Positions 1 through 13,407 are shown, numbered from the stretch's first letter. The stretch: 64,000 nt of DNA from Oceanobacillus zhaokaii (GCF_003352005.1 NZ_CP024848.1:128501-192500); one strand, 5' to 3'. The notes: a model not told the origin generated them from the letters alone. Numbers and translations are program-made.

Positions 1-1144
1 TGGTACTCTTGGACACGTTGACCATGGTAAAACTACGTTAACTGCTGCAATTACAACTGTACTTGCAAAACACGGTGGTGGAGAAGCACGCGCTTACGAC
101 CAAATTGATGGTGCTCCAGAAGAAAGAGAACGTGGAATCACAATCTCAACTTCTCACGTAGAATATGAAACTGAAACTCGTCACTATGCTCACGTTGACT
201 GCCCAGGTCACGCTGACTATGTTAAGAACATGATCACTGGTGCTGCACAAATGGACGGAGCTATTTTAGTAGTATCTGCTGCTGATGGTCCAATGCCACA
301 AACTCGTGAACATATCCTTCTTTCTCGTAACGTTGGGGTACCTGCTTTCGTAGTATTCCTTAACAAAGTTGATATGGTTGACGATGAAGAATTACTTGAA
401 CTAGTTGAAATGGAAGTTCGTGATTTATTATCAGAATACGATTTCCCTGGTGATGATGTACCAGTAATCAAAGGTTCAGCTCTTAAAGCACTAGAAGGCG
501 AAGCTAAATACGAAGAAGCTATTTTAGAATTAATGGCTGCTGTAGACGAATATGTTCCAACTCCAGAACGTGACAACGACAAACCATTCATGATGCCTGT
601 TGAGGATGTATTCTCAATCACTGGTCGTGGTACAGTTGCAACTGGACGTGTAGAACGTGGTCAAATTAAAGTTGGGGATGAAATTGAAATCATTGGTCTT
701 TCTGAAGCTCCAAGTAAATCAACTGTAACAGGTGTTGAAATGTTCCGTAAGCTTCTTGATTATGCTGAAGCAGGTGACAACATCGGTGCACTTCTTCGTG
801 GGGTTTCTCGTGAAGATATCAACCGTGGTCAAGTATTAGCAAAACCAGGTACAATTACTCCACATACTAACTTCAAAGCTGAAGTTTATGTATTATCAAA
901 GGAAGAAGGTGGACGTCATACTCCATTCTTCTCAAACTATCGCCCACAGTTCTACTTCCGTACAACGGACGTAACTGGAGTTATCCAACTTCCAGAAGGC
1001 GTAGAAATGATTATGCCTGGTGATAACACTGAAATGATCGTAGAACTTATTTCACCAATCGCTATTGAAGACGGTACTCGTTTCTCAATCCGTGAAGGTG
1101 GACGTACAGTAGGATCTGGCGTTGTTTCAACAATTACTAAATAA
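1..1144 (+). CDS. tuf: Elongation factor Tu (5' end outside window)
   Basis: GTPase that delivers aminoacyl-tRNA to the ribosome A site. The reading frame is open from base 2, so only about the first 16 residues lie outside the window. G1 is GHVDHGKTT at the very start, G3 is DCPGH, and G4 begins with NKVD. The C-terminal beta-barrel domains end in [10 protein letters not shown]. The frame ends in TAA and is followed by a clear terminator. It lies upstream of the S10 operon, as in Bacillus, where it follows fusA. Sequence is close to Bacillus EF-Tu throughout, so the call is certain. Confidence 0.98.
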   Translation, partial: GTLGHVDHGKTTLTAAITTVLAKHGGGEARAYDQIDGAPEERERGITISTSHVEYETETRHYAHVDCPGHADYVKNMITGAAQMDGAILVVSAADGPMPQTREHILLSRNVGVPAFVVFLNKVDMVDDEELLELVEMEVRDLLSEYDFPGDDVPVIKGSALKALEGEAKYEEAILELMAAVDEYVPTPERDNDKPFMMPVEDVFSITGRGTVATGRVERGQIKVGDEIEIIGLSEAPSKSTVTGVEMFRKLLDYAEAGDNIGALLRGVSREDINRGQVLAKPGTITPHTNFKAEVYVLSKEEGGRHTPFFSNYRPQFYFRTTDVTGVIQLPEGVEMIMPGDNTEMIVELISPIAIEDGTRFSIREGGRTVGSGVVSTITK

Positions 1145-1156
1145 GTAATAATTATG

Positions 1157-1193
1157 AACACAGGTAACGAACTGACGTTACCTGTGTTTTTTT
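1157..1193 (+). terminator. Intrinsic terminator of tuf
   Basis: A perfect 13-bp stem (1157-1169 with 1176-1188) with a 6-nt loop is followed by a T run. It separates the str-type transcript from the S10 operon, which has its own promoter. Confidence 0.93.
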
Positions 1194-1394
1194 GTAGATT
1201 CATTTTATTATAGATATAGCCATTTGGATATCGTTCGTTCACCATCGCTAAGAAGAGAGAAGATGCTTTTCATAGAAAGGTTTGGCTATATTAAAATTTA
1301 CAAAAAAGTATTTGGATAAAAGCTTGCATTCCTCATCACAGTTATGTATAATGTAAAAATGTGCAAAGAACCTATAAGATTATAAAAATATAGG

Positions 1395-1423
1395 TTGCAT
1401 TGACCAATTGATTTTAGTATAAT
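1395..1423 (+). promoter_or_regulatory. Sigma-A promoter of the S10 ribosomal operon
   Basis: -35 TTGCAT (1395-1400), a 17-nt spacer and a consensus -10 TATAAT (1418-1423). It is the only strong promoter in the 410-nt gap between tuf and rpsJ. The A/T-rich stretch 1200-1394 shows nothing else recognisable. Confidence 0.8.
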
Positions 1424-1863
<440 letters not shown>

Positions 1864-1893
1864 AATATAGGTTTAATATAGGAGGTGTAACGG

Positions 1894-2523
1894 ATGACGA
1901 AAGGAATCTTAGGTCGTAAAATCGGCATGACTCAGCTTTTTTCTGAGAACGGAGAGTTGATCCCTGTTACAGTAATTCAGGCTGAGCCAAACGTAGTTCT
2001 ACAAAAGAGAACAAATGAAAATGACGGTTATGAAGCACTACAAATCGGTTTTGCAGATAAAAAGGAATCACGTACTAATAAAGCGGAAAAAGGCCATGCT
2101 GATAAAGCAAACACAGCCCCTAAGCGCTACGTTCGTGAAATCCGTAACGCAAATCTTGACGAGTATGAAGTAGGTCAAGAAATCAGCGTTGAAGTTTTCC
2201 AAGCTGGAGATAAAGTTGATGTAACTGGAACATCTAAAGGTAAAGGATTCCAGGGTTCAATCAAACGTCACGGTCAATCACGTGGTCCAATGGGTCATGG
2301 TTCACATTATCATAGAGGACCAGGTTCAATGGGTGCAGTAGACGCGATGCGTGTCTTCAAAGGGAAAAAACTACCAGGACATATGGGTTCAAAACAAATT
2401 ACAATTCAAAACCTTGAAATTGTTAATGTTGATGTTGAACGAAACTTGCTTTTAGTTAAGGGTAATGTACCTGGTGCGAAGAAATCTTATGTTGAAATCA
2501 AAAGCGCAATTAAAGGCAATTAA
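1894..2523 (+). CDS. rplC: 50S ribosomal protein L3
   Basis: Early-assembly 23S rRNA binding protein. 209 residues starting [16 protein letters not shown], with the conserved loop region [14 protein letters not shown] that reaches toward the peptidyl transferase centre. AGGAGGTG precedes the ATG. Standard S10-operon position between rpsJ and rplD. Confidence 0.98.
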   Translation: MTKGILGRKIGMTQLFSENGELIPVTVIQAEPNVVLQKRTNENDGYEALQIGFADKKESRTNKAEKGHADKANTAPKRYVREIRNANLDEYEVGQEISVEVFQAGDKVDVTGTSKGKGFQGSIKRHGQSRGPMGHGSHYHRGPGSMGAVDAMRVFKGKKLPGHMGSKQITIQNLEIVNVDVERNLLLVKGNVPGAKKSYVEIKSAIKGN

Positions 2524-2549
2524 TTAAACACAGGAAGGGAGGATATGTC

Positions 2550-3173
2550 ATGCCTAAAGTAGCACTATTTAAACAAGACGGAAGTAATGCTGGTGAAATT
2601 GAATTAAACGACGTTGTATTCGGAATTGAACCACATACTCACGTATTACATGAAGCAGTAGTAATGCAACGTGCATCTTTACGTCAAGGTACTCACGCTG
2701 TTAAAAACCGTTCTGAAGTACGCGGTGGTGGTCGTAAACCATGGCGCCAAAAAGGAACAGGTCGTGCACGTCAAGGATCTATTCGCTCACCACAATGGGT
2801 AGGCGGTGGAGTAGTTTTCGGACCGACACCACGTAGCTATAGCTATAAACTACCTAAGAAAGTACGTCGTTTAGCTCTTAGATCTGCATTATCTTCTAAA
2901 GTTAAGGAAGATAATCTAGTAGTATTGGACAGCATTGCAATCGATGCTCCAAAAACAAAAGAAGTAGTTAAAATGCTTGCTGCATTAAACGTTGATGCAA
3001 AAGCATTAATCGTAACTGCAGACAAAAATGAAGTTGTTGCTCGTTCAGCAAACAATCTTCAAACTGTAAAAGTGTTAACAGTTGAAGAATTGAATGTATT
3101 AGACTTGCTTTCGCATGATAAGTTGATCTTAACGAAGGATGCAGCTGAAAAAGCAGGGGAGGTGCTTGCATAA
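2550..3173 (+). CDS. rplD: 50S ribosomal protein L4
   Basis: Binds 23S rRNA and lines the exit tunnel with an extended loop, here about residues 45-95 and rich in Gly/Arg ([18 protein letters not shown]). 207 residues, usual size. Its stop codon overlaps the rplW start as TAATG, so translation of the two is probably coupled. Confidence 0.98.
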   Translation: MPKVALFKQDGSNAGEIELNDVVFGIEPHTHVLHEAVVMQRASLRQGTHAVKNRSEVRGGGRKPWRQKGTGRARQGSIRSPQWVGGGVVFGPTPRSYSYKLPKKVRRLALRSALSSKVKEDNLVVLDSIAIDAPKTKEVVKMLAALNVDAKALIVTADKNEVVARSANNLQTVKVLTVEELNVLDLLSHDKLILTKDAAEKAGEVLA

Positions 3174-3460
3174 TGAAAGAGGCACGCGATATTATTAAAC
3201 GCCCTGTCATTACGGAGCATTCTGCAGACTTAATGGCAGAAAAGAAATATACTTTCGAAGTATATCCAAAAGCAAATAAAACAGAAATCAAAGATGCGAT
3301 TGAATCTGTCTTTGGTGTGAAAGTTTTAAACGTGAACACAATCAACGTTAAAGGTAAATTAAAGCGTCAAGGACGTTATCAAGGATATCGTTCGGATCGC
3401 AAAAAAGCTATCGTACAGCTTTCAGAGGATAGTAAAGAACTAGACTTCTTTGAAGCTTAA
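3173..3460 (+). CDS. rplW: 50S ribosomal protein L23
   Basis: Sits at the tunnel exit and docks trigger factor and SRP. 95 residues, [17 protein letters not shown] at the N terminus, with the usual basic mobile loop ([18 protein letters not shown]). Start overlaps the rplD stop by one base; the ribosome site GGGGAGG lies within the rplD 3' end. Confidence 0.98.
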   Translation: MKEARDIIKRPVITEHSADLMAEKKYTFEVYPKANKTEIKDAIESVFGVKVLNVNTINVKGKLKRQGRYQGYRSDRKKAIVQLSEDSKELDFFEA

Positions 3461-3491
3461 AAACAAATACTCGTGAAGGAGGGAAAACAAG

Positions 3492-4322
3492 ATGGCGATT
3501 AAAAAATTCAGACCAACATCAAATGGTCGTCGTAATATGTCTGTTTCAGATTTCGCAGAGATCACAACAGACACTCCAGAGAAATCCTTGTTAAGTCCAT
3601 TATTCAAACGTGGCGGACGTAATAACCAAGGTAGATTAACTGTTCGTCATCACGGTGGCGGTCACAAGCGTCAATATCGTATTATTGACTTCAAACGCAA
3701 CAAAGATGGTATACCAGGACGCGTTGCTACAGTTGAGTATGATCCAAACCGTACAGCAAACATCGCATTAATTAACTATGCTGATGGTGAAAAGCGTTAT
3801 ATCCTAGCTCCAAAAGGACTGCAAGTAGGTCAAGTAATTGAATCTGGAGCAGATGCAGATATCAAAGTTGGTAATGCATTACCACTAGTGAACATTCCAG
3901 TTGGTACTGTTATCCACAATATCGAATTAAAACCAGGTAATGGTGGACAATTAGCACGTTCTGCTGGAGCTGAAGCTCAAATCTTAGGACGTGAAGAAAA
4001 GTACACATTAGTACGTCTTGCTTCTGGTGAAGTTCGTTTAATTTTAAGCACTTGCCGCGCAACAGTTGGTCAAGTAGGAAATATTGAACATGAGCTTATC
4101 CGTATTGGTAAAGCAGGTCGTTCTCGTTGGATGGGTATTCGCCCAACAGTACGTGGATCTGTAATGAACCCTAACGATCACCCGCACGGTGGTGGTGAAG
4201 GACGTACACCAATCGGACGTAAATCACCTATGTCACCTTGGGGTAAACCAACTCTTGGTTACAAGACACGTACGCGTAACAAACCGTCTGATAAATATAT
4301 CGTTCGTAAACGTAAAAAATAA
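3492..4322 (+). CDS. rplB: 50S ribosomal protein L2
   Basis: Core 23S-binding protein needed for subunit association and peptidyl transfer. 276 residues. The conserved C-terminal segment [13 protein letters not shown] carries the histidine near the catalytic centre. Ribosome site AAGGAGGG, start ATGGCG. Nothing unusual. Confidence 0.98.
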   Translation: MAIKKFRPTSNGRRNMSVSDFAEITTDTPEKSLLSPLFKRGGRNNQGRLTVRHHGGGHKRQYRIIDFKRNKDGIPGRVATVEYDPNRTANIALINYADGEKRYILAPKGLQVGQVIESGADADIKVGNALPLVNIPVGTVIHNIELKPGNGGQLARSAGAEAQILGREEKYTLVRLASGEVRLILSTCRATVGQVGNIEHELIRIGKAGRSRWMGIRPTVRGSVMNPNDHPHGGGEGRTPIGRKSPMSPWGKPTLGYKTRTRNKPSDKYIVRKRKK

Positions 4323-4379
4323 GCGGAATAATTGGCGGGTGTTATCCCCCGTCTCTCAATTGCGGAAGGAGGTTTATCC

Positions 4380-4658
4380 ATGGGTCGTAGCTTAAAAAAA
4401 GGACCTTTTGCAGATGATCATCTATTAACAAAAATAGAGAAATTAAACGAATCAGATAAGAAGCAAGTAGTAAAAACTTGGTCTCGTCGTTCAACTATTT
4501 TCCCTACTTTTGTTGGTCATACAGTTGCAGTATATGATGGACGTAAACACGTTCCAGTTTATATCACAGAGGACATGGTCGGACATAAATTAGGTGAATT
4601 CGCGCCAACCCGTACTTATCGAGGACATGCTGGCGATGATAAGAAAACAAATCGTTAA
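4380..4658 (+). CDS. rpsS: 30S ribosomal protein S19
   Basis: Head protein that pairs with S13 near the A-site tRNA. The frame is open further upstream to 4332, but the ATG at 4380 follows GGAAGGAGG and gives the family-standard 92 residues, [16 protein letters not shown]. The extra upstream codons are untranslated spacer. Confidence 0.97.
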   Translation: MGRSLKKGPFADDHLLTKIEKLNESDKKQVVKTWSRRSTIFPTFVGHTVAVYDGRKHVPVYITEDMVGHKLGEFAPTRTYRGHAGDDKKTNR

Positions 4659-4676
4659 TGAGAGGAGGCACTAAGT

Positions 4677-5018
4677 ATGCAAGCTAAAGCCATAGCTAAA
4701 TCAGTTCGTATAGCTCCTCGTAAAGTTCGATTAGTTGTTGATCTTATTCGAGGAAAAAACGTAGGCGAAGCAGTTGCAATACTCCGTCATACACAACGTG
4801 GTGCTTCTCCAGTCGTAGAGAAAGTTTTGAAGTCTGCAATCGCAAACGCTGAACACAACTACGAAATGGATCCAGATAATCTAGTAATATCTGAAGCATA
4901 TGTTAATGAGGGTGCTACATTGAAACGTTTCCGTCCACGCGCACAAGGACGTGCAAGCAAAATTAATAAACGCACAAGCCACATCACAGTAGTGGTAACA
5001 GAAAAGAAGGAGGGATAG
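4677..5018 (+). CDS. rplV: 50S ribosomal protein L22
   Basis: Exit-tunnel protein with a long beta-hairpin near residues 80-100 ([19 protein letters not shown]), the region altered in some macrolide-resistant mutants. 113 residues, normal. Three nucleotides separate it from rpsC. Confidence 0.98.
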   Translation: MQAKAIAKSVRIAPRKVRLVVDLIRGKNVGEAVAILRHTQRGASPVVEKVLKSAIANAEHNYEMDPDNLVISEAYVNEGATLKRFRPRAQGRASKINKRTSHITVVVTEKKEG

Positions 5019-5021
5019 TCA

Positions 5022-5663
5022 GTGGGTCAAAAAATTAATCCAACGGGTCTCCGTGTAGGTATTATTAAAGACTGGGAGTCTAAATGGTATTCAGATAAAG
5101 ACTATGCTGTCTTTTTACACGAAGATATTAAGATTAGAGAATATCTTGAAAACCGCTTGAAGATTGCTGCTGTTTCTTCTATCGAAATCGAACGTGCAGC
5201 TAATCGTGTAAACATCACAATTCATACTGGTAAACCAGGTATGGTAATCGGTAAAGGTGGATCTGAAGTAGAAGCACTACGTAAAGCGTTAAACAGCCTT
5301 ACAGGCAAACGTGTCCACATTAATATCGTTGAAATCAAAAAAGTTGATTTAAATGCTAAATTAGTAGCTGATAATATTGCTCGTCAATTAGAAAATCGTA
5401 TTTCATTCCGTCGAGCTCAGAAGCAAGCTATCCAACGTGCTATGCGTGGAGGAGCAAAAGGAATCAAAACACAAGTATCTGGTCGTCTAGGTGGAGCAGA
5501 TATCGCTCGTGCAGAACATTATAGTGAAGGAACAGTGCCACTACACACATTACGTGCTGACATTGACTACGGTACAGCTGAAGCTGATACTACTTATGGT
5601 AAATTAGGTGTTAAAGTGTGGATCTATCGTGGAGAAGTCCTTCCAACTAAAAATAAGAAATAA
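5022..5663 (+). CDS. rpsC: 30S ribosomal protein S3
   Basis: mRNA-entry-tunnel protein and part of the ribosomal helicase. 213 residues with a type II KH domain ([18 protein letters not shown], about residues 68-86). GTG start preceded by AAGGAGGG inside the end of rplV. Confidence 0.98.
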   Translation: MGQKINPTGLRVGIIKDWESKWYSDKDYAVFLHEDIKIREYLENRLKIAAVSSIEIERAANRVNITIHTGKPGMVIGKGGSEVEALRKALNSLTGKRVHINIVEIKKVDLNAKLVADNIARQLENRISFRRAQKQAIQRAMRGGAKGIKTQVSGRLGGADIARAEHYSEGTVPLHTLRADIDYGTAEADTTYGKLGVKVWIYRGEVLPTKNKK

Positions 5664-5681
5664 GGAAGGGGGCAATGCATT

Positions 5682-6105
5682 ATGTTAATGCCTAAACGTG
5701 TTAAATATCGTAGACAACATCGTGGTAAAATGAGAGGCCAAGCTAAGGGTGGTACATCAGTAGCATTCGGTGAATATGGCTTACAAGCTGTAGAAGCTTC
5801 TTGGATTACAAGTCGTCAAATCGAGGCTGCTCGTATTGCAATGACTCGTTACATGAAACGTGGTGGTAAAGTTTGGATTAAGATTTTCCCAGACAAACCA
5901 TATACAGCAAAACCTCTAGAAGTTCGAATGGGTTCTGGTAAAGGTGCACCTGAAGGATGGGTTGCAGTAGTTAAACCAGGAAAAATTATGTTTGAAATCG
6001 CGGGAGTTCCTGAAGAAGTAGCGCGTGAAGCTTTTCGTCTTGCTGCTCACAAACTACCGATCAAAACTAAGTTCGTAAAACGCGAAGAAATTGGTGGTGA
6101 AATCA

Positions 6106-6116
<11 letters not shown>
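5682..6116 (+). CDS. rplP: 50S ribosomal protein L16
   Basis: Late-assembly protein at the A-site side of the central protuberance. 144 residues from [15 protein letters not shown], as in Bacillus. GGAAGGGGG precedes the ATG. Its 3' end overlaps rpmC by 11 nt, so the two are translationally coupled. Confidence 0.97.
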
Positions 6117-7007
<891 letters not shown>

Positions 7008-7043
7008 GCGAATGAATAGCCCTGTCAAGGAGGTGCGTAAAGC

Positions 7044-7355
7044 ATGCATGTAAAAAAAGGTGATAAAGTAAAAGTATTATCTGGTAAAGACCGTGGTAAA
7101 ACAGGTACGATATTAGAAGCATATCCAAAGAAAGACCGTGTTCTAGTTGAAGGTGTAAACATGGTGAAGAAACACGCTAAACCTTCACAAGAAAATCCAC
7201 AAGGTGGAATTCTTGAACTAGAAGCACCAATTCATGTTTCTAATGTAATGCCAATTGATCCTAAATCCGGTGAACCAACTCGTGTTGGGTATGAAGTACG
7301 TGACGGCAAAAAAGTCCGCATCGCTAAAAAATCCGGTGAAGTATTAGATAAATAA
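7044..7355 (+). CDS. rplX: 50S ribosomal protein L24
   Basis: Assembly initiator of the large subunit. 103 residues with an N-terminal KOW motif ([19 protein letters not shown], residues 3-21). AAGGAGGTG precedes the ATG. Confidence 0.98.
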   Translation: MHVKKGDKVKVLSGKDRGKTGTILEAYPKKDRVLVEGVNMVKKHAKPSQENPQGGILELEAPIHVSNVMPIDPKSGEPTRVGYEVRDGKKVRIAKKSGEVLDK

Positions 7356-7381
7356 TTTAGCGACGAAAGGAGGGCGACATG

Positions 7382-7921
7382 ATGAATCAATTAAGACAAA
7401 AATATCAAGATGAAATTGCACCATCTTTAATGAATAAATTTAACTACAAATCAGTAATGCAAGTGCCGAAGATTGAGAAAATCGTAATCAACATGGGTGT
7501 TGGTGACGCTGTTCAAAACTCTAAAGCATTAGATAGCGCTGTTGAAGAATTGACATTAATTTCTGGTCAAAAACCATTAGTAACTCGTGCGAAGAAATCA
7601 ATCGCTGGTTTCCGTCTTCGTGAGGGAATGCCTATCGGTACAAAAGTAACCCTTCGTGGTGAACGCATGTATGATTTCTTACAAAAGTTGATCTCAGTTT
7701 CACTTCCACGTGTACGTGACTTCCGTGGGATTTCTAAGAAAGCTTTTGATGGACGTGGAAATTACACTCTAGGTGTAAAAGAACAGCTAATTTTCCCAGA
7801 AATCAATTATGATAAAGTAAACAAAGTTCGTGGTATGGATATTGTTATTGTAACAACTTCTAATACAGACGAAGAAGCTCGTGAACTTTTAGCTCAGTTA
7901 GGCATGCCTTTCCAAAAGTAA
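7382..7921 (+). CDS. rplE: 50S ribosomal protein L5
   Basis: Binds 5S rRNA and contacts P-site tRNA. 179 residues from [17 protein letters not shown]. Two ATGs are in tandem (7379 and 7382). The second is preferred because it lies 7 nt from the GGAGGG core and matches the Bacillus N terminus; the alternative adds one Met. Confidence 0.95.
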   Translation: MNQLRQKYQDEIAPSLMNKFNYKSVMQVPKIEKIVINMGVGDAVQNSKALDSAVEELTLISGQKPLVTRAKKSIAGFRLREGMPIGTKVTLRGERMYDFLQKLISVSLPRVRDFRGISKKAFDGRGNYTLGVKEQLIFPEINYDKVNKVRGMDIVIVTTSNTDEEARELLAQLGMPFQK

Positions 7922-7926
7922 GCTAA

Positions 7927-8136
<210 letters not shown>

Positions 8137-8165
8137 ACCCCGAATCGGGAAGGAGGTAATTAGTA

Positions 8166-8564
8166 ATGGTTATGACAGATCCAATCGCAGATATGTTAAC
8201 TCGCATTCGTAATGCGAATACAGTAAAACATGAACAACTGGAGCTTCCAGCTTCAAAAATGAAAAAAGATATCGCTGATATCCTTAAACGTGAGGGTTTT
8301 GTTAAAGATTATGAATTAATCGAAGACAATAAACAAGGCGTTTTGCGTATTTTCCTTAAGTACGGTGTAAACGAAGAACGAGTAATCACAGGAATTAAAC
8401 GTATTAGCAAACCAGGTCTACGTGTATACGCTAAAGCTAATGAAGTACCTCGTGTACTTAATGGTTTAGGTATCGCTATCGTGTCAACATCTAAAGGTGT
8501 GCTTTCTGATAAAGAAGCACGTTCACAAGCTGTTGGTGGCGAAGTAGTCGCATACGTTTGGTAA
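8166..8564 (+). CDS. rpsH: 30S ribosomal protein S8
   Basis: Central-domain assembly protein; in E. coli also the spc operon translational repressor. 132 residues starting [18 protein letters not shown] and ending GGEVVAYVW, the Bacillus length. AAGGAGG upstream. Confidence 0.97.
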   Translation: MVMTDPIADMLTRIRNANTVKHEQLELPASKMKKDIADILKREGFVKDYELIEDNKQGVLRIFLKYGVNEERVITGIKRISKPGLRVYAKANEVPRVLNGLGIAIVSTSKGVLSDKEARSQAVGGEVVAYVW

Positions 8565-8595
8565 TTAACATTTTTTAATTAAGGAGGTGCATGGA

Positions 8596-9132
8596 ATGTC
8601 TCGTATAGGACTTAAATTAATTGAAATTCCACAAGGTGTAGACATTAACCTTAATGGCACTACAATTACTGTTAAAGGACCAAAAGGTGAATTATCAAGA
8701 GATCTACATCCAGATATGAAAATTAATATAAATGATAATGTTCTTACTGTTGAACGTCCATCAGATGCTAAAGAACATCGTGCATTACACGGAACTACTC
8801 GTAGTTTAATCAACAACATGGTTGAGGGTGTAAGCAAAGGTTTTGAAAAGAACCTAGAAATGATTGGTGTTGGTTACCGTGCTCAAATGCAAGGTAAGAA
8901 ACTAGTGGTTAACGCTGGTTACTCAAACCCAGTTGAAATTGATCCAATCGAAGGTATTGAAATTGAAGTACCGAAGAATACTCAATTGACAATTAAAGGT
9001 ATCGATAAAGAATTAGTTGGTGCAGTTGCTTCAAACATTAGAGCAATCAGACCACCTGAGCCATATAAAGGTAAAGGAATTCGCTACGTTGGTGAATTTG
9101 TTCGCCGTAAAGAAGGTAAAACTGCTAAGTAA
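8596..9132 (+). CDS. rplF: 50S ribosomal protein L6
   Basis: Duplicated-domain protein near the sarcin-ricin loop. The ATG at 8596 ([12 protein letters not shown]) follows AAGGAGGTG and gives 178 residues. The frame continues upstream to a GTG at 8587 that overlaps the ribosome site and is rejected as the start. Confidence 0.97.
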   Translation: MSRIGLKLIEIPQGVDINLNGTTITVKGPKGELSRDLHPDMKININDNVLTVERPSDAKEHRALHGTTRSLINNMVEGVSKGFEKNLEMIGVGYRAQMQGKKLVVNAGYSNPVEIDPIEGIEIEVPKNTQLTIKGIDKELVGAVASNIRAIRPPEPYKGKGIRYVGEFVRRKEGKTAK

Positions 9133-9165
9133 GATTAGTTAGCAAGCAAGAAAGGAGTGACCTAG

Positions 9166-9528
9166 ATGATCACAAAGCCTGACAGAAATGTACTACGTAA
9201 AAAGAGACATGGCCGAGTTCGTAAAAACTTAACTGGAACTGAAGCACGTCCTCGTTTAAACGTATATCGCTCAAATAAAAATATCTACGCACAAATTATC
9301 GATGATAATAACGGCGTAACATTAGCAAGTGCATCAACAAAGGATAAAGAACTTAATGTTGAAGTTACTAGCAATGTAGATGCAGCTAAAAAAGTCGGTG
9401 AAATGGTAGCAAAGCGTGCTCAAGAAAAAGGAGTAAAATCCGTTGTTTTTGATCGCGGAGGCTATCTATACCATGGTCGTATAAAAGCGTTGGCGGAAGC
9501 TGCTCGTGAGGCAGGTCTTGAATTTTAA
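9166..9528 (+). CDS. rplR: 50S ribosomal protein L18
   Basis: 5S rRNA-binding protein. 120 residues, [19 protein letters not shown] at the basic N terminus and the conserved C-terminal [29 protein letters not shown] precedes the ATG. Confidence 0.98.
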   Translation: MITKPDRNVLRKKRHGRVRKNLTGTEARPRLNVYRSNKNIYAQIIDDNNGVTLASASTKDKELNVEVTSNVDAAKKVGEMVAKRAQEKGVKSVVFDRGGYLYHGRIKALAEAAREAGLEF

Positions 9529-9550
9529 TAAAAAAGGAGGGAACTCTTAA

Positions 9551-10054
9551 ATGAAAACAAACATTGATCCGAATAAATTAGAACTTGAAGAACGTGTTGT
9601 TACGGTAAACCGTGTTGCTAAAGTAGTAAAAGGTGGACGTCGTTTCCGTTTTGCAGCTCTAGTTGTTGTTGGAGATAAGAACGGTCATGTAGGTTTTGGT
9701 ACTGGTAAAGCACAAGAAGTACCAGAAGCTATTAAAAAAGCAGTAGATGATGCAAAGAAAAACTTAATTACTGTGCCAATCGTTGGAACTACTATTCCAC
9801 ACACTGTGAATGGTAGATTTGGATCTGGTCATGTATTAATGAAACCAGCTTCTGAAGGTACTGGAGTTATCTCTGGTGGTCCAGTTCGTGCGGTATTAGA
9901 ACTTGCTGGTATCGGTGATATTCTTACAAAATCATTAGGCGCAAACACACCAATTAATATGATTCGTGCAACATTAGAAGGCTTAACACAATTAAAACGT
10001 GCAGAAGACGTAGCAAAACTACGTGGAAAGTCTGTAGAAGAACTGTTAGGATAA
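9551..10054 (+). CDS. rpsE: 30S ribosomal protein S5
   Basis: Decoding-accuracy protein. 167 residues; dsRNA-binding-like N-terminal fold with [18 protein letters not shown]. The 20s loop is typical of spectinomycin-sensitive S5 as far as can be read by eye. AAAGGAGGG upstream. Confidence 0.98.
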   Translation: MKTNIDPNKLELEERVVTVNRVAKVVKGGRRFRFAALVVVGDKNGHVGFGTGKAQEVPEAIKKAVDDAKKNLITVPIVGTTIPHTVNGRFGSGHVLMKPASEGTGVISGGPVRAVLELAGIGDILTKSLGANTPINMIRATLEGLTQLKRAEDVAKLRGKSVEELLG

Positions 10055-10070
10055 TAGGGAGGGAAACAAT

Positions 10071-10253
10071 ATGTCTAAACAATTAGAAATCACCCTCACA
10101 CGGAGTGTTATTGGTCGAAAAGAAAAACAAATTAAAACTGTTGAAGCACTAGGACTTAAGAAAATTCGCCAGTCCGTTGTTCGTGAAGATACTCCAGTTG
10201 TTCGTGGTATGATCAATGTCGTGTCTCATCTTGTAACAGTTAAAGAATTATAA
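10071..10253 (+). CDS. rpmD: 50S ribosomal protein L30
   Basis: 60 residues ([20 protein letters not shown]), the short bacterial form. GGGAGGG ribosome site in the 16-nt gap after rpsE. Confidence 0.98.
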   Translation: MSKQLEITLTRSVIGRKEKQIKTVEALGLKKIRQSVVREDTPVVRGMINVVSHLVTVKEL

Positions 10254-10283
10254 TATTATAAAGCTTAAAGAGGAGGTGCTTGT

Positions 10284-10724
10284 ATGAAACTTCATGAATT
10301 AAAAGCATCAGAAGGAACTCGCAAAGAGAGAAATCGTGTGGGTCGTGGAACGTCCTCAGGTAACGGAAAGACTTCTGGCAGAGGGCACAAAGGACAAAAC
10401 GCTCGTTCAGGCGGCGGTGTACGTCCAGGGTTCGAAGGTGGTCAAATGCCATTGTTCCAACGTTTACCGAAACGTGGCTTTAGCAACATTAATCGTAAAG
10501 AGTTTGCTATAGTTAACTTAGATGCATTAAATCGCTTTGAAGAAGGCACAGAAATTACACCAGAGCTATTACTTGAAGAAGGTATCGTGAGCAAATTGAA
10601 TTCCGGCATTAAGGTGCTTGGTAAAGGCGCTATCGAAAAGAAACTAACAGTAAAAGCTCATAAGTTCTCTGCTTCTGCCAAAGAAGCTATTGAGACAGCG
10701 GGCGGTAAGACTGAGGTGATCTAA
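10284..10724 (+). CDS. rplO: 50S ribosomal protein L15
   Basis: Late large-subunit assembly protein. 146 residues with the Gly/Arg-rich N-terminal half ([20 protein letters not shown]). Its stop overlaps the secY start as TAATG, coupling the ribosomal and translocon genes. Confidence 0.98.
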   Translation: MKLHELKASEGTRKERNRVGRGTSSGNGKTSGRGHKGQNARSGGGVRPGFEGGQMPLFQRLPKRGFSNINRKEFAIVNLDALNRFEEGTEITPELLLEEGIVSKLNSGIKVLGKGAIEKKLTVKAHKFSASAKEAIETAGGKTEVI

Positions 10725-12016
10725 TGTTTCGTACAATCTCCAATTTTTGGCGCGTGGCTGACATTAGACGAAAAATAGTATTCACATTATTAATGTTAAT
10801 TGTTTTTCGTCTAGGCACGTTCATTCCTGTGCCATTTACAGATAAAGCAGCGATAGACTTTATGAACCAACAGAACGTCTTTGGACTCTTAAATACATTC
10901 GGTGGTGGAGCATTACAGAACTTTTCAATTTTTGCCATGGGAATTATGCCTTACATTACGGCATCGATTATCATGCAATTATTGCAAATGGATATTGTTC
11001 CTAAGTTCGCAGAATGGAAGAAGCAAGGCGAGATGGGACGTAAAAAAATTGCACAGGTTACACGCTATGCAGCAATCGGATTTGCATTTATTCAAGCAAT
11101 TGCTATGTCAGCAGGGTTTAATGCAATGGCCGGTGGTTTGTTAATAGTTGATCCTAGTTTTATGAAATTTCTTGTGATTTCAATTGTATTAACGGCTGGT
11201 ACAGCATTTTTAATGTGGTTAGGTGAACAAATTACAGCACATGGTGTTGGAAATGGGATCTCTGTAATTATTTTTGCTGGTATCGTTGCTGCAGTACCGA
11301 ACGGTGTTGGGCAATTGTATAGTCAATATTTTGTAAATCCAGGAGACGAACTATTTATCAACATTATTATCGTAGCCTTAATTGTATTAGTTGCAATAGC
11401 AGTTGTAGTTGGAGTTATATTTGTTAACCAAGCATTAAGAAAAATACCAGTTCAATACGCAAAAAAACTTGTAAATCGTTCTCCAGTCGGTGGTCAGTCA
11501 ACACATTTACCATTAAAAGTAAATGGTGCAGGGGTTATTCCAGTAATCTTTGCAGTAGCGTTTATGATGGCACCAAGCACGGTTGCTAGTTTCTTTGAAG
11601 GTAATCAAGTAGCTACAACAATTATGAGCATATTTGATTATACACAACCTATTGGTATGGTAATATACTTAGCCTTAATTATTGCATTTACGTATTTCTA
11701 CACATTTATTCAGGTTAATCCTGAACAAATGGCAGAGAACTTGCAAAAACAAGGTGGCTATATTCCTGGAATTCGTCCAGGGAATAATACAGAGACGTAT
11801 CTTACCCGTGTGTTATATCGTTTAACATTCGTTGGTGCAATTTTCTTAGGTGCAGTTTCTATATTACCAATCATCTTAGGTAGTCTTGCTAATCTGCCTA
11901 GCGCAGTACAAATCGGCGGCACTAGTTTACTAATCGTTGTAGGTGTAGCATTGCAAACAATGAAACAACTGGAAAGTCAGTTAGTGAAGCGTCACTACAA
12001 AGGGTTTATTAAATAG
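10724..12016 (+). CDS. secY: Protein translocase subunit SecY
   Basis: Channel subunit of the Sec translocon in the cytoplasmic membrane. 430 residues and ten predicted membrane segments; the region RKIPVQYAKK(L) is the conserved cytosolic loop that binds ribosome and SecA. Usual Bacillus size and position (rplO-secY-adk). Confidence 0.98.
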   Translation: MFRTISNFWRVADIRRKIVFTLLMLIVFRLGTFIPVPFTDKAAIDFMNQQNVFGLLNTFGGGALQNFSIFAMGIMPYITASIIMQLLQMDIVPKFAEWKKQGEMGRKKIAQVTRYAAIGFAFIQAIAMSAGFNAMAGGLLIVDPSFMKFLVISIVLTAGTAFLMWLGEQITAHGVGNGISVIIFAGIVAAVPNGVGQLYSQYFVNPGDELFINIIIVALIVLVAIAVVVGVIFVNQALRKIPVQYAKKLVNRSPVGGQSTHLPLKVNGAGVIPVIFAVAFMMAPSTVASFFEGNQVATTIMSIFDYTQPIGMVIYLALIIAFTYFYTFIQVNPEQMAENLQKQGGYIPGIRPGNNTETYLTRVLYRLTFVGAIFLGAVSILPIILGSLANLPSAVQIGGTSLLIVVGVALQTMKQLESQLVKRHYKGFIK

Positions 12017-12033
12017 TTCTCTGCTGCCAATGA

Positions 12034-12693
<660 letters not shown>

Positions 12694-12872
12694 TACGATC
12701 TTAATTACATCTAACGCAGAATTGATGCATTTCTATCTGTAAAAAGTTATAATTAAAGTCGTGAGTAATTTTAAAAATAACATGTATTGCTTTAATAAAG
12801 TGACACAGGTCAAATATAGAAGTAGCCCTTTAAGAGGGAGAATATTTTCTAATGCCTTAGTGCAGGTGATCG
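12694..12872 (+). other. adk to KOW-gene spacer, site of the missing map gene
   Basis: In B. subtilis, map (methionine aminopeptidase) follows adk. These 179 bases contain no ORF or Map-like remnant, only AT-rich DNA with a TATAAT at about 12750 and a small CCCTTTAAGAGGG hairpin. A weak promoter for the downstream genes is possible, but I cannot place a convincing -35. Confidence 0.6.
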
Positions 12873-13202
12873 TTGTTGAACACAGGAGATCAGGTTCTGA
12901 TGCTAGGTCAGGTTGTTCGTATTTTGCAAGGTCGTGAAGCAGGTCTTTATATGATAATCGTTCATGTAGTGGATCATCATTCTGTCTTGTTAGCCGATGG
13001 GGAGAGGCGGAAGACGAATAGGCCAAAGAGAAAGAATCTACATCACCTTGAGAAGATGGACTATATTTCCCCAGAAGTCCATAACAGCCTTCTAGAAACT
13101 GGTCGTGTCACAAATGGGAAATTGCGATTTGCCATATCTAAGTTTAAAAGTGAGATTGTGACTGATTTGAAGAAGGGAGATCTACACGATGGCAAAAGAT
13201 GA
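12873..13202 (+). CDS. KOW-domain RNA-binding protein
   Basis: About 109 residues from a TTG (two tandem TTG codons; AGGTGAT lies 3-10 nt upstream). The N-terminal 40 residues ([20 protein letters not shown]) are a KOW/L14e-like module; the rest is basic. A gene of this family lies between map and infA in Bacillus, and this one overlaps infA by 14 nt, implying coupling. Function in Bacillus is not established to my knowledge; a ribosome-associated role is inference. Confidence 0.85.
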   Translation: MLNTGDQVLMLGQVVRILQGREAGLYMIIVHVVDHHSVLLADGERRKTNRPKRKNLHHLEKMDYISPEVHNSLLETGRVTNGKLRFAISKFKSEIVTDLKKGDLHDGKR

Positions 13203-13407
13203 TGTAATTGAAGTAGAAGGCACCGTAACAGATACATTGCCTAATGCAATGTTTAAAGTAGAGCTTGAAAACGGCCATACGGTCTTAGCACATGTATCTG
13301 GTAAAATCCGTATGCATTTTATCCGTATTCTGCCAGGTGACAAAGTAACGGTTGAGCTTTCTCCGTATGATTTGACAAAAGGACGAATTACGTATCGTTA
13401 TAAATAA
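13189..13407 (+). CDS. infA: Translation initiation factor IF-1
   Basis: 72 residues, one OB fold, [20 protein letters not shown], the standard bacterial length. GAAGGGAGA precedes the ATG, inside the end of the KOW gene. Binds the A site of the 30S subunit during initiation. Confidence 0.98.
   Translation: MAKDDVIEVEGTVTDTLPNAMFKVELENGHTVLAHVSGKIRMHFIRILPGDKVTVELSPYDLTKGRITYRYK

Noticed and set aside
217..1245. Minus-strand frames opposite tuf and its terminator
   Set aside because: They lie wholly over conserved tuf codons or the terminator hairpin, have low-complexity Ser/Thr-rich translations and no ribosome site; shadows of codon bias.
4189..4395. 68-residue plus-strand frame across the rplB-rpsS junction
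   Set aside because: Out of frame with both genes, and it covers the rpsS ribosome site; the translation resembles nothing.
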